Shown here: piece by piece, positions 18,227 through 25,845 of the stretch
Layout of the letters: each line of letters starts with the position of its first letter
How positions within the stretch are numbered: the first letter of the stretch is position 1
Position numbers and translations under genes: made by a program
The notes under the pieces: generated by a model
What the model was told of the DNA's origin: nothing
Seen by the model: the letters and a program-made list of their open reading frames with translations, nothing else
Databases searched by the model: none
Source of the DNA: Allocatelliglobosispora scoriae
GTDB taxonomy: Bacteria; Actinomycetota; Actinomycetes; Mycobacteriales; Micromonosporaceae
Direction: 5' to 3'
Assembly: GCF_014204945.1 (NCBI RefSeq)
Contig: NZ_JACHMN010000002.1
Coordinates: 2,317,001 to 2,381,000, forward strand
Length of the DNA stretch: 64,000 bases

Positions 18227-19336
18227 TTACTGCGCCAAACGGCTGATATGAGCGGTGTCATTGACGGTGCGGACCGCCACGCCGCCGTCGGCGTAGAGAT
18301 CCACAATGGAGATTCCGGCGGGCTCCAGGTAGAGCCGGTGCAGCAGCGCGTCACCGGCCGCCAGCGCATCGCGCAGGATCAGCTTGATCGGCGACACGTG
18401 CGAAACCACCACCACGACCTTCCCCGGGTACGCGCTGCGCAGGCTCGCCACGGCACCCCGCACCCGCTTGCCCACCTGCTGAAACGACTCCCCCTTGGGC
18501 GGCGCGACAGCGGTGGAGTCGAGCCACTTCTGCAACTCCACCGGGAAGTCGGACCGCACCTCGGCGAAGGTCAGCCCCTCCCAGGCACCGAAGTCGCACT
18601 CGATCAGGTGCGGCTCGACCGTCACCTCGACGCCACCGCAGGCTGCCGCGATCGCCTCGGCGGTCTGCCGGCAGCGCCCCAGCGGCGAGGAGACCACGGC
18701 GGCCACCTCGCCGAAGGTGGAGATACGGGCGGCGGCCGCACCCGCCTGGGCTTCGCCCGCCTCGCTCAGCGGTACGTCACCGCGCCCGCTGTAGCGCTTC
18801 TGCGCGGTCAGCGGCGTCTCGCCGTGGCGGACCAGGATCAGCCGGGTCGGCGCGTCCGTACGCGGCTCCCAGGACGATCCGGGACGCGGGGCCGGGTGCT
18901 GCACGGCCGGGGCCGTCGTCACCGCGGTGCCCGCATCCATCGCCCGGTTGGCGAGCGCGTCCGCGTGCCGGTTCTCCTCCCTGGGGATCCACTGGTAGCG
19001 GACGGAGTCGAATCTGCGTACCAACGCTGCCGCCTGAGCCGCGAGCGGCCGCAAGCCGGGGTGCTTGATCTGCCACCGACCGGCCATCTGCTCCACCACG
19101 AGCTTGGAGTCCATCCGCACCTCGACCCGGCTGGCGCCGAGCTCCGCCGCGGCCTCCAGCCCGGCGATGAGCCCGGAGTACTCCGCGACGTTGTTCGTCG
19201 CGAACCCGAGTGCCTGGGACCGCTCCGCGAGCACCGTGCCGGTGGTCGCGTCCTTGACCACGGCGCCGTAGCCCGCCATCCCCGGATTCCCCCGCGCACC
19301 GCCGTCGGCCTCGATGACGACGTTGAGTCCGGGCAC
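18227..19336 (-). CDS. Bifunctional RNase HI / acid phosphatase (CobC-like) fusion
   Basis: 369 aa fusion. Residues about 1-130 are RNase HI with all four acidic residues: Asp in VIEADGGARGNPG, Glu in NVAEYSGLIAGLE, Asp in VRMDSKLVVEQ and Asp in NRHADALANR. It degrades RNA in RNA/DNA hybrids. After a Pro-rich linker, residues about 165-369 form a histidine phosphatase: LVRHGETPLT, SSPLGRCRQTA, and His in VVSHVSPIK, similar to alpha-ribazole phosphatase. The M. tuberculosis relative Rv2228c has the same architecture. Its GTG at 19336 shares a base with the TAG of the zinc-ribbon gene, so translation is coupled. Confidence 0.93.
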   Translation of the reverse strand: MPGLNVVIEADGGARGNPGMAGYGAVVKDATTGTVLAERSQALGFATNNVAEYSGLIAGLEAAAELGASRVEVRMDSKLVVEQMAGRWQIKHPGLRPLAAQAAALVRRFDSVRYQWIPREENRHADALANRAMDAGTAVTTAPAVQHPAPRPGSSWEPRTDAPTRLILVRHGETPLTAQKRYSGRGDVPLSEAGEAQAGAAAARISTFGEVAAVVSSPLGRCRQTAEAIAAACGGVEVTVEPHLIECDFGAWEGLTFAEVRSDFPVELQKWLDSTAVAPPKGESFQQVGKRVRGAVASLRSAYPGKVVVVVSHVSPIKLILRDALAAGDALLHRLYLEPAGISIVDLYADGGVAVRTVNDTAHISRLAQ

Positions 19337-20076
19337 TACAGGCCGCTCTCGCTGGTGCGGATCATGATCCGGCTGCACTCCTCGCAGCGCACGATCTCGT
19401 CGGGCGCGGCGGCCCGGAGCCGGGCCTTCTCCGAGCCGGAGACATCGAGGCGGCAGCCACCACAGCGGCCGCCCTGCAGCAGGGCGGCACCGATGCCGCC
19501 GGACGAGTCCCGGATCCGGGTGTAGAGCGCGACCAGGTCGGCCGGGAGGTCCGCCGCGAGGGGTCCCCGGCCGGCGGCCTTGAACTCCTCCTCCTTGGCG
19601 ATCTCGGCGAGCGTCTGGTCCCGCTTGAGCTCGGTCGCCTCCCGCTTGGCGAGGGTGGCGTCGCGGCGAGCGGTGATCTCCTCGAACGTCGCCTGCGCCG
19701 CCTCCCGCTTCTCCATCAGCTCCAGCTCGCTGTCCTCCAGGTCGGACTGGCGACGCTTGAGGCTGACCACCTCGTGCTGGAGCGCGGTGAGCTCGCGGGC
19801 TGGGCCGGTGCCCGCGTCGATGCGCTGCTGGTCCTTGGCGAGGCGCATGCGCACGGTGTCGACATCGCGCTCGATCCGGGTGATGTCGCGGTCCAGGTCG
19901 TCGACGTCCACCTGCGCGCGGACCCGCTCGTCGGAGAGGGCGGAGATCTCCCGCGCGAGTGCGGCGAGCTCGGCGAGCTCGGGCAGGTTCTTGCGGCGGT
20001 GCGCGAGCTGTGCCAGCGCGGTGTCCAACGCCTGCAGGTCGAGCAGGCGACGCTGAGCTTCTGGTTCGGCCTTCAC
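19336..20076 (-). CDS. Coiled-coil zinc-ribbon protein (C4-type, CT398/Rv2229c-like)
   Basis: 246 aa. Residues about 10-170 form a long antiparallel coiled coil (heptads through ELTALQHEVVSLKRRQSDLEDSE). The C-terminus is a C4 zinc ribbon: CGGC at about residue 205 and CEEC at about 230. Proteins of this family are usually encoded next to Nif3-like and RNase HI genes; their role is unresolved, with nucleic-acid or export-associated roles proposed. The GTG at 20076 overlaps the stop of the Nif3-like gene (GTGA) and has GGAGGGG upstream. Middle gene of a coupled trio. Confidence 0.9.
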   Translation of the reverse strand: MKAEPEAQRRLLDLQALDTALAQLAHRRKNLPELAELAALAREISALSDERVRAQVDVDDLDRDITRIERDVDTVRMRLAKDQQRIDAGTGPARELTALQHEVVSLKRRQSDLEDSELELMEKREAAQATFEEITARRDATLAKREATELKRDQTLAEIAKEEEFKAAGRGPLAADLPADLVALYTRIRDSSGGIGAALLQGGRCGGCRLDVSGSEKARLRAAAPDEIVRCEECSRIMIRTSESGL

Positions 20077-20909
20077 GCTGGTATCCCCTCCGAAATAGCG
20101 GTTGTGCTGGGCTCGTGGAGCGTCCACGCGTCGGTGCACTGCCGCGAGACGATCGTCTCAACTCCGAGCCGCTCGTGCAGCATCGCCCCGAGCCGGGGCA
20201 GCCAGGGCCACTCGGTGGCCCAGTGCGCCGCCTCGACGAGGGCCGGGCCGCCGTCGGCGATGTGCTCGCTCGCGTAGTGGTGCTTGATGTCGCTGGTGAT
20301 CACGGCGTCGGCGCCGGCACTCGCCGCCGCGGCGAGCTCGTCCGAGCCCGAACCGCCCAACACCGCCACCCTGCTGATGATTTTGTCCGGATCGCCGGCC
20401 GTGCGCACTCCCCACGCGGTCGCGGGCAGGACCCGTGCGGCGAGCCGGGTCAGCTCGGCCAGGGTCATCGGCACGGGCAGCATGCCAACCCTACCGAGCC
20501 CGATGTCGGGACGGCCCGGCCGGGGCGCCACGGGAACGGTCCCGATCAGCCCGAAGCACTCCGCGAGGGCCTCGTTGACCCCGTCGGCCGCGATGTCGGC
20601 GTTGGTGTGCGCCACGTGCAACGCGATCCCGGCCCGGATCAATTCCTGCACCACCCGCCCCTTGTAGGAGGTGGCAGCGACGGAGGTCACCCCGCCGAAG
20701 AGCAGCGGATGGTGCGCGATCATCAGCTGAGCGCCGCACTCGACGGCCTCGGCGACCGTCTCCGGCACCACGTCCATCACGCAGAGCACCCGCTGCACGG
20801 GCGCCGAAGGCTCGCCCACCACCAGCCCCACGGCGTCCCAGGAGGCAGCCCACTGCGGCGGGTACCACTCGTCCATCACACCGACGACATCACCGACCGT
20901 CCACGTCAC
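20073..20909 (-). CDS. Nif3-like dinuclear metal-centre protein
   Basis: 278 aa. Metal-binding residues of the Nif3/DUF34 family are visible: MIAHHPLLF (two His), VAHTNADI (His and Asp) and EAAHWATEW near the C-terminus (His and Glu). These proteins form toroidal hexamers with two metals per subunit. Some are annotated as GTP cyclohydrolase I type 2, but activity is not established for this one. First gene of the trio with the zinc-ribbon and RNase HI-phosphatase genes, an order conserved in actinobacteria. Upstream lies a family-3 inverted repeat. Confidence 0.92.
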   Translation of the reverse strand: MTWTVGDVVGVMDEWYPPQWAASWDAVGLVVGEPSAPVQRVLCVMDVVPETVAEAVECGAQLMIAHHPLLFGGVTSVAATSYKGRVVQELIRAGIALHVAHTNADIAADGVNEALAECFGLIGTVPVAPRPGRPDIGLGRVGMLPVPMTLAELTRLAARVLPATAWGVRTAGDPDKIISRVAVLGGSGSDELAAAASAGADAVITSDIKHHYASEHIADGGPALVEAAHWATEWPWLPRLGAMLHERLGVETIVSRQCTDAWTLHEPSTTAISEGIPA

Positions 20910-20937
20910 GCGCAGACCTTACCGGTCGTGCTCGCCC

Positions 20938-21017
20938 AAATTCGCGTTGATCAAGGGAAGACTCGCCATCTCGGGGATCCGATTTGCGGCGAGTCTTCCC
21001 TTGATCAACGCGAATTT
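20938..21017. repeat. 30-bp inverted repeat, family 3
   Basis: Arms 20938-20967 and 20988-21017 are perfect over 30 bases (starts aaattcgcgttgatcaaggg) around a 20-base loop. A copy with the same arms but an unrelated loop of equal length is at 62619-62698. Lies between the flavoprotein stop (21028) and the Nif3-like start (20909), so it may terminate the flavoprotein transcript. The arms contain the palindrome TTGATCAA. Confidence 0.92.
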
Positions 21018-21027
21018 TCTGGGTGGG

Positions 21028-21561
21028 TCAGGCGGCCTGGCGTTTGCGGAGGGTCTCGATCGCGAGGTGCCAGGGGAAGAGGCTCAGGTGTCGGTCACCG
21101 GTCGTGGGGGCGAAGGGAGGCATGATGTCGTCGCCCCACAGCACGTCCACGCCCCAGGTGCGCAGCTTCGCCAGGTTTTCGCCGAAGGCCGGGTGGGCCG
21201 CCATGGCGCTGTTGGTGAAGGGCATCACCACCACCGGCGTACCCTTGCCGATCGCCTCGACCACCAGGCCCAGCGCCAGGGTGTCGGCGATGCCCGCACC
21301 CAGCTTGTTGACCGTGTTGACCGTCGCCGGTGCCACGATCATCGCGTCGGCGGGTGGCAGCACGTCCGGGTCGCCGGGGTTCTTGTACTGGCTGCGGACC
21401 GGGTGGCCGGTCTGCGCGGCGAGGCGGGGCAGGTCGATGAACTTGCGGCCGTCGGGGCTCGCCACGACGCAGACGGTCCACTGCTGCTCGTGCGCGAGGT
21501 CGACGAGGGTGCCGACATCACGGGCGAGCGGTGAACCGCAGACGATCACGTAGACGACCAT
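21028..21561 (-). CDS. HFCD-type flavoprotein (PPC decarboxylase-like)
   Basis: 177 aa, flavodoxin-like fold of the homo-oligomeric FMN-containing Cys decarboxylase (HFCD) family, which includes CoaC, EpiD and MrsD. APATVNTVNKLGAGIADTL matches the PASANT motif that binds FMN, and MPFTNSAMAAHPAFGENL matches the substrate-recognition clamp. The active-site His that normally stands nine residues before the AD of the preceding strand appears replaced by Asp (DPDVLPPAD), so decarboxylase chemistry is doubtful. Starts three bases after the stop of the XRE regulator, so the two proteins are made together and may act together. Confidence 0.85.
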   Translation of the reverse strand: MVVYVIVCGSPLARDVGTLVDLAHEQQWTVCVVASPDGRKFIDLPRLAAQTGHPVRSQYKNPGDPDVLPPADAMIVAPATVNTVNKLGAGIADTLALGLVVEAIGKGTPVVVMPFTNSAMAAHPAFGENLAKLRTWGVDVLWGDDIMPPFAPTTGDRHLSLFPWHLAIETLRKRQAA

Positions 21562-21564
21562 CCG

Positions 21565-22794
21565 TCACACCCCGACACCCATCTGCTCGGCGAGTTCCGA
21601 GATCGAGTTGGAGGGCGTGCCGTTCGTACGCCGGAGCACGTCACTGAGGACCTCGTGCGCGATGGGCCGGCAGCGGATCTCGGCGGGTGCCAGCCGATCG
21701 CCCTCCAGCAGCATCTCCCCCGCGCGCTCCAGGTCGCCGACCTGGGCGAAACCGCGGGCCATGTCGAGGAAGTGGTGTGCCCGCCGCTCGGGCATCAGCC
21801 CGGCGAATCCGGCCGGGTCGATGTGCTGCTCATGGGTGAGGATCGCGACGCCGCCCTCGCCCAGCTCGACCGCGGCGGCGGCCCGGTGGAGCTGCACGTT
21901 GGTCGGGCCGAAGCAGGTCCAGTAGTGGTTCTTGTCCTCGCCGACCTGCTCGGCCGCCTCGGAGGCGCCGCTGAGCAGGTCGCGCATCGTGGCGCTGTCA
22001 CCGATCCGGGACGCGGCCATCGCGCCCTGGAGCAGCAGCAGGCCGTAGACGGAGAGCTGCTCCGGCGTGGTGGTGCCGGTGCCGGGGGCGAGCCGGTTGG
22101 CGATGTTGACGGTCACCTCCAGCGCGGGGCGGGCCCGGCCGAGCGCGAGCAGCGAGGTGCCGATGCGGTGCGTGGCGATGCCAGCGAGGAGCTGGTCGCC
22201 GGCGCGCTGCGAGACGGCGATCGACCGGTCGGCGGCGAGCCAGGCGAGTTCGAGCTCGCCGAGCTTGCGCAGCACCGACGAGGAGATCTGGTAGACCTGC
22301 CCGAGCAGGTGCGCCGCGTCGCGCGCGTCGTCGCCCGCGGAGTAGGCCGCGTCGGCCGCCTGTGCGTCGCGCAGCAGCTTCGGCAGGGCACGCGCGAGCA
22401 TGCCGTAGCGCGCGTGCTGGAAGGTCTGCCAGGCGTGCCCGACGGACTTGCGCATCTCGTCCATGGGCGGCGGCTCGGGCGGGGCGTAGAAGAAGGCGGA
22501 GATCTGGTCGTAGCGTTCCAGCGCCGCCCGGATCTCGGCCACCTCGATCTGGTCGATGCAGTTGACGCTCTCGACGCGCCGGTCCGGGTCCTTGCCCATG
22601 AGCAGTTGCACGTCGAGCGAGAGCACGTCGGCGATCTCATAGACCACGGAAAATTTGTCGAGGCGGCGGACTCCGCGCTCGACCTTGTCGACCCAGCTCT
22701 TCGACTTGCCCAGGCGGTCGGCGAAAACCTGCTGGGACATCTTCCGCCGGTTGCGCCAGTAGGCGACCCGGCGGCCGATAGGCAGCTCATCCAT
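21565..22794 (-). CDS. XRE-family regulator with TPR-like C-terminal domain
   Basis: 409 aa. The N-terminal helix-turn-helix (residues about 5-62) contains RRKMSQQVFADRLGKSKSWVDKVERGVRRLDKF. The remaining 340 residues are helical repeats resembling TPRs (SSVLRKLGELELAWLAADRSIAVSQRAGD, then further pairs), as in actinobacterial regulators that sense peptides or partner proteins. ATG at 22794 preceded by AGGGGAGG. The regulator is coupled to the flavoprotein and divergent from the primase-polymerase-like gene; palindromes in the shared gap are candidate binding sites. Confidence 0.88.
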   Translation of the reverse strand: MDELPIGRRVAYWRNRRKMSQQVFADRLGKSKSWVDKVERGVRRLDKFSVVYEIADVLSLDVQLLMGKDPDRRVESVNCIDQIEVAEIRAALERYDQISAFFYAPPEPPPMDEMRKSVGHAWQTFQHARYGMLARALPKLLRDAQAADAAYSAGDDARDAAHLLGQVYQISSSVLRKLGELELAWLAADRSIAVSQRAGDQLLAGIATHRIGTSLLALGRARPALEVTVNIANRLAPGTGTTTPEQLSVYGLLLLQGAMAASRIGDSATMRDLLSGASEAAEQVGEDKNHYWTCFGPTNVQLHRAAAAVELGEGGVAILTHEQHIDPAGFAGLMPERRAHHFLDMARGFAQVGDLERAGEMLLEGDRLAPAEIRCRPIAHEVLSDVLRRTNGTPSNSISELAEQMGVGV

Positions 22795-22832
22795 GCGCTC
22801 GACCTCCCCTGGGGGTGAAGGTTTGGGATCGT

Positions 22833-22890
22833 CGCACAATCTGTGCGCTGACCCTACCTCCGAGAATCGATATTTTCGATGCAAGTTGCA
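22833..22890. promoter_or_regulatory. Cluster of short dyads, candidate operator of the XRE regulator
   Basis: In the 190-base divergent gap are three short dyads: cgcaca-atc-tgtgcg (22833-22847), atcga-tattt-tcgat (22866-22880) and tgcaa-g-ttgca (22880-22890). Such spacing fits binding by a dimeric HTH protein controlling both directions. No confirmed -35/-10 pair was identified. Confidence 0.45.
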
Positions 22891-22984
22891 CAGCCGTTGT
22901 CCTGAGCAACGACATCACCCCGTCGGGGTAACGGGTGATGTCGATGCCTTATATCGACCGTGGCAACAAGGGGGTTCGATCGTC

Positions 22985-23719
22985 ATGCATTGGGGCTTTG
23001 ACCGACAACTGACCAGGCTACGTCTGAGGACGGCCGCGCTGCGATTCGCAGACCACGGCTGGAGCGTGACACCCGGTGCCTGGCTGGCCGGTGATCGCTT
23101 CGACTGCATGCGCGCCGACTGTGCGACCCAGGCCTGCCATCCCGCACGTGCCGATTGGGCCGAATCGGCGACCACGAACGAGGCACACATCCACACCTGG
23201 TGGCGCGACGAGCCGCACAGCGTCCTGCTCGCGACCGGCGAGAGCGTCGACGTCATCGAGGTCTCCGCCCTGCTCGGGTCGCGCGCGGTGCGCGGCCCGG
23301 CGGCCGGGCCCGGTGAGGCCTCCGCGGTGGGCATGGCCCGCGGGCCCGTCGCGGTGACGCCGACCGGACGCTGGATGTTCCTGGTACGCCCGGGAGCCAC
23401 CCTCCGACCGTCGCTGGAGCGGGAGTGCGACATCCTGCTGCACCAGGCGGGTTCCTGGGTGCCGCTGCCGCCGACGAGGCTGCGCCGGGGTCCCGTGCGG
23501 TGGGAGGTGGCGCCCACGGCGGTGGAGTGGATGCTGCCCGACCCCGAGGCGGTGCAGAGCGCGCTCGTCACCGCGATGATCTCGCTGGATGCGGCGGTCC
23601 TGGACGCCGGCGGCTTCGCCGAGCCGACCCCGCTGCACGCGGCACGAGTCGTCGCCCGCGTCCGCCCGATGCCGGTCTCGCGCATCTCCACAGTGGAAGG
23701 GCTGCGGCAGGCTGCCTGA
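22985..23719 (+). CDS. Primase-polymerase-like protein, probably non-catalytic
   Basis: 244 aa. The N-terminal half resembles the prim-pol domain of bifunctional DNA primase/polymerases: ALRFADHGWSVTPGAWL, then a Cys-rich loop (DCMRADCATQACHP), TTNEAHIHTWWRDEP, and LLATGESVDVIEVSALLG where active enzymes carry the DxD metal ligands. Here the acidic pattern is altered, so polymerase activity is doubtful; small relatives of this kind are common single genes in actinobacteria and their role is unknown. ATG at 22985 has AGGGGG upstream. Divergent from the XRE regulator gene. Confidence 0.7.
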   Translation: MHWGFDRQLTRLRLRTAALRFADHGWSVTPGAWLAGDRFDCMRADCATQACHPARADWAESATTNEAHIHTWWRDEPHSVLLATGESVDVIEVSALLGSRAVRGPAAGPGEASAVGMARGPVAVTPTGRWMFLVRPGATLRPSLERECDILLHQAGSWVPLPPTRLRRGPVRWEVAPTAVEWMLPDPEAVQSALVTAMISLDAAVLDAGGFAEPTPLHAARVVARVRPMPVSRISTVEGLRQAA

Positions 23720-23794
23720 TTGTCGGGATTCATCACATACGCCAATATCCGACCGTCTCTGCGGTCGTTTGTCGGAGTATCGAAGGAGTCCATC

Positions 23795-23959
23795 ATGACA
23801 CCACACACCGTATGGCCCCGTTCGTGCAGCGTCGATTCCCTGATCGAGGTAGTTCTGTCCGCCCGGGCAGGCACCAGACCGATCGGTTCCCGGCCCGCGG
23901 GCTCCCGCCCGACCGGCTCCCGCCCACCGGCCACCCAGCGCCCGATCCGCTTCCTGTAG
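23795..23959 (+). CDS. Small ORF, 54-aa peptide with tandem GSRP repeats
   Basis: Begins at ATG 23795 with GAAGGAG placed seven bases upstream, better than most starts in the window. The peptide has an N-terminal half without repeats (MTPHTVWPRSCSVDSLIEVV), then IGSRPAGSRPTGSRPPAT, three tandem GSRP units, and ends RPIRFL. It lies 75 bases after the primase-polymerase-like gene, on the same strand, and ends at a family-1 repeat. I do not recognise it. It could be a small regulatory or ribosomally processed peptide, or a translated spurious ORF. Confidence 0.45.
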   Translation: MTPHTVWPRSCSVDSLIEVVLSARAGTRPIGSRPAGSRPTGSRPPATQRPIRFL

Positions 23960-23962
23960 AAG

Positions 23963-24035
23963 AAGCCGCAACTCTTCAAGAGTTGGTGCTAAGGCCTGGC
24001 GGCCTGAAGCACCAACTCTTGAAGAGTTGCGGCTT
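23963..24035. repeat. Inverted repeat, family 1
   Basis: Arms 23963-23990 and 24008-24035, 28 bases perfect, core gcaactcttcaagagttgg. The 17-base loop contains a further stem aggcc/ggcct. Located between convergent stops (23959 and 24046), thus a probable bidirectional terminator. Confidence 0.88.
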
Positions 24036-24045
24036 TGGGGTCAGT

Positions 24046-25608
24046 TCATCGGAGCGGGACGTCGAGCCAGGAGGGACCGCTGAAGGTGGCGGCGCTGAGC
24101 AGCGAGTTCTCGTCGAGGTAGTAGCCGTCCTCGCCGTCGATGACGAGGGCGAGCTTGTGTCCGGCCGGAACGTCCCAGCTCACCGCGGGCAGCTTCAGGT
24201 CCAGCGTGCGCGCCGAGCCCGGTGTCGCGTCGAGCCACGAGATCGGCGCCTGGGTGATCAGCTCACCCGTACCGGCCCAGTCCACGTCGTAGAGGTAGGC
24301 GACCACGGTCCCCTTCGACTGGTTGGGCGTGAGCCGCAGGTGCAGGCTCGGGATACCCCGGACCTTCTGCGTGCTGCCGTAGCCGCCCGAGATCCAGACC
24401 CCCGCGTCGAGCCGGTTGACGGCCGGGATCCACGCCGTCGGGGCGATCCCGGTCAGTGCCTGCAAGCCGTTGGAGAGCAGGATGACGCCGCCCTTGGCGA
24501 CGGTGTCCGAGCTGAGCCCGGTCCGCCGGGACCAGCCGGTCGCCGGGGTGCCACCGAGGTCACCCGTACCGTCCCACCAGTGGACCTCGCCGAGCCCCAG
24601 CCGGGAGGTGCTGGTCGCGGCCGCGGACCACGTCGGGTAGGACTCGGTGGCGCCGCCGGTCATCGAGCGGAGCACGACCGGCGCCTCGGTGTCGATGCCG
24701 TTGGCGACGCCCTGCAGGTAGCGGTCGAACCAGCGCCGGGTGGAGGTCCAGACGTGGTTGTCGAGCCCGATCAGGCCGGTCAGCTCCGGGATCGCGTGAT
24801 CGCCGGGCGCGAACTCCAGCCGCTTCGGCCCGGTGAGGCCGCCGTAGAAGTCGACGAGCTGGTTGGGCGGGAAGATCGAGTCGCCGTACCCGTTGGCGAG
24901 CAGGACCGCCGGGGCGCTGGCGTTGAGCCCGGCGAGGTAGGTCCCGGCGGAGCGGATCCGGGCGAAGTCCTTGACCGCGCCGATGTTGCGGTTGGCGAAG
25001 AAGTCGCCGATCCGGGCGTCGAACTCGGGGCTCGTGTCGCCGAGCAGGGCGGCCGAGCCGACGAGCAGGCCGGACGACTGCAACCGCCGGGTGTCGCCGC
25101 CGTAGAGCGAGCCGACCAGATCGGACCAGCCGGAGAGCGCGGCGACGGCCCGGACCCGGCTGTCCTTGGCGGCGGTGATCAGGCTGATCCCGGCCCCGTA
25201 GGAGACACCGGCCATGCCGACGCGGGCGGCGTCGGCGGTGGTGTTGGCGATGGCCCAGTCGATCACGCGGGAGGCGTCCGCGATGTCCTTCGGGCCGGCG
25301 GTGTCGATCTCGCCACCGGAGCTCCACCAGCCGCGCGGGGTGTAGGAGACGACGGTGTAGCCGCCCTCGGCGAGCTTCGTCGCCTGGACGACGTACTCCA
25401 GGTCGTTGAGGGCCCAGCTGGACGGGAAGACGATCGCGGGGTGGCGGCCGGGGGTGGTCGGCTCGATGACGTTCGCCTTCAGGACGACGCTGTCGCTGGT
25501 GGTGATGTCGATGAAGCGGAAGCCGGTGGTGGGAGCGGCGTGAGCGGGTCCACTCAGGAACGTCGCGCCGAGCACGAGCCCGGCAGCGAGCGCCAGGGAT
25601 CTGCGCAT
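24046..25608 (-). CDS. Secreted X-Pro dipeptidyl-peptidase-like (S15/CocE) hydrolase
   Basis: 520 aa. Signal peptide MRRSLALAAGLVLGATFLSGPAHA. The alpha/beta-hydrolase domain has SYTPRGWWSSGGE, nucleophile elbow MAGVSYGAG (Ser about residue 174) and the acid/base region APAVLLANGYGDSIFP. The C-terminal 200 residues are a PepX_C-type beta sandwich (RLTPNQSKGTVVAYLYDVDW, GHKLALVIDG). Family members cleave X-Pro dipeptides or esters such as cocaine; this one is exported and presumably feeds on environmental peptides or esters. Upstream of its start are repeated GGTTACC elements. Confidence 0.88.
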   Translation of the reverse strand: MRRSLALAAGLVLGATFLSGPAHAAPTTGFRFIDITTSDSVVLKANVIEPTTPGRHPAIVFPSSWALNDLEYVVQATKLAEGGYTVVSYTPRGWWSSGGEIDTAGPKDIADASRVIDWAIANTTADAARVGMAGVSYGAGISLITAAKDSRVRAVAALSGWSDLVGSLYGGDTRRLQSSGLLVGSAALLGDTSPEFDARIGDFFANRNIGAVKDFARIRSAGTYLAGLNASAPAVLLANGYGDSIFPPNQLVDFYGGLTGPKRLEFAPGDHAIPELTGLIGLDNHVWTSTRRWFDRYLQGVANGIDTEAPVVLRSMTGGATESYPTWSAAATSTSRLGLGEVHWWDGTGDLGGTPATGWSRRTGLSSDTVAKGGVILLSNGLQALTGIAPTAWIPAVNRLDAGVWISGGYGSTQKVRGIPSLHLRLTPNQSKGTVVAYLYDVDWAGTGELITQAPISWLDATPGSARTLDLKLPAVSWDVPAGHKLALVIDGEDGYYLDENSLLSAATFSGPSWLDVPLR

Positions 25609-25627
25609 GGAAACCTCGTTTCAGGAC

Positions 25628-25654
25628 GGTAACCGAAGTTACTGAGAGGTAACC
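25628..25654 (-). promoter_or_regulatory. Repeated GGTTACC elements before the S15 hydrolase gene
   Basis: On the coding (minus) strand GGTTACC occurs at 25648-25654 and again at 25628-25634, with GTAAC between them (25638-25642). Spacing of 20 bases puts the two copies on one face of the helix. They lie 20-46 bases upstream of the ATG, where an operator would block transcription. The regulator is unknown. Confidence 0.4.
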
Positions 25655-25712
25655 ATGCAGTGAGTCAGATCACAATACCCACAAGTAACATTTGTCACAC
25701 CGAATACACCGA

Positions 25713-25781
25713 GGCGCAACTCTTCAAGAGTTGGTGCTTCAGGCCGCCGGGCCTTGACACCAACTCTTGAAGAGTTGCGCC
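25713..25781. repeat. Inverted repeat, family 1
   Basis: Arms 25713-25736 and 25758-25781, 24 bases perfect, core gcaactcttcaagagttgg; 21-base loop with further ggcc/ggcc pairing. It follows the ilvE stop codon (25846 on the minus strand) by about 65 bases and precedes the S15 hydrolase promoter, so it probably insulates the two genes. Confidence 0.88.
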
Positions 25782-25845
25782 GGTCGTGGACGACGTGATG
25801 GCGGGCCCCGAAACGCGGGCCCGCCATCACAGGGTCGTGCAGGAG

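Noticed and set aside
18227-20161. Single 644-codon minus-strand ORF covering the RNase HI region
   Set aside because: The upstream part is a shadow of the zinc-ribbon gene; the RNase HI gene starts at GTG 19336.
22985-23719. Complete replicative primase-polymerase and thus a plasmid or integrative element
   Set aside because: No helicase or primase C-terminal domain, altered acidic motif, and no integrase, att site or other element genes nearby.
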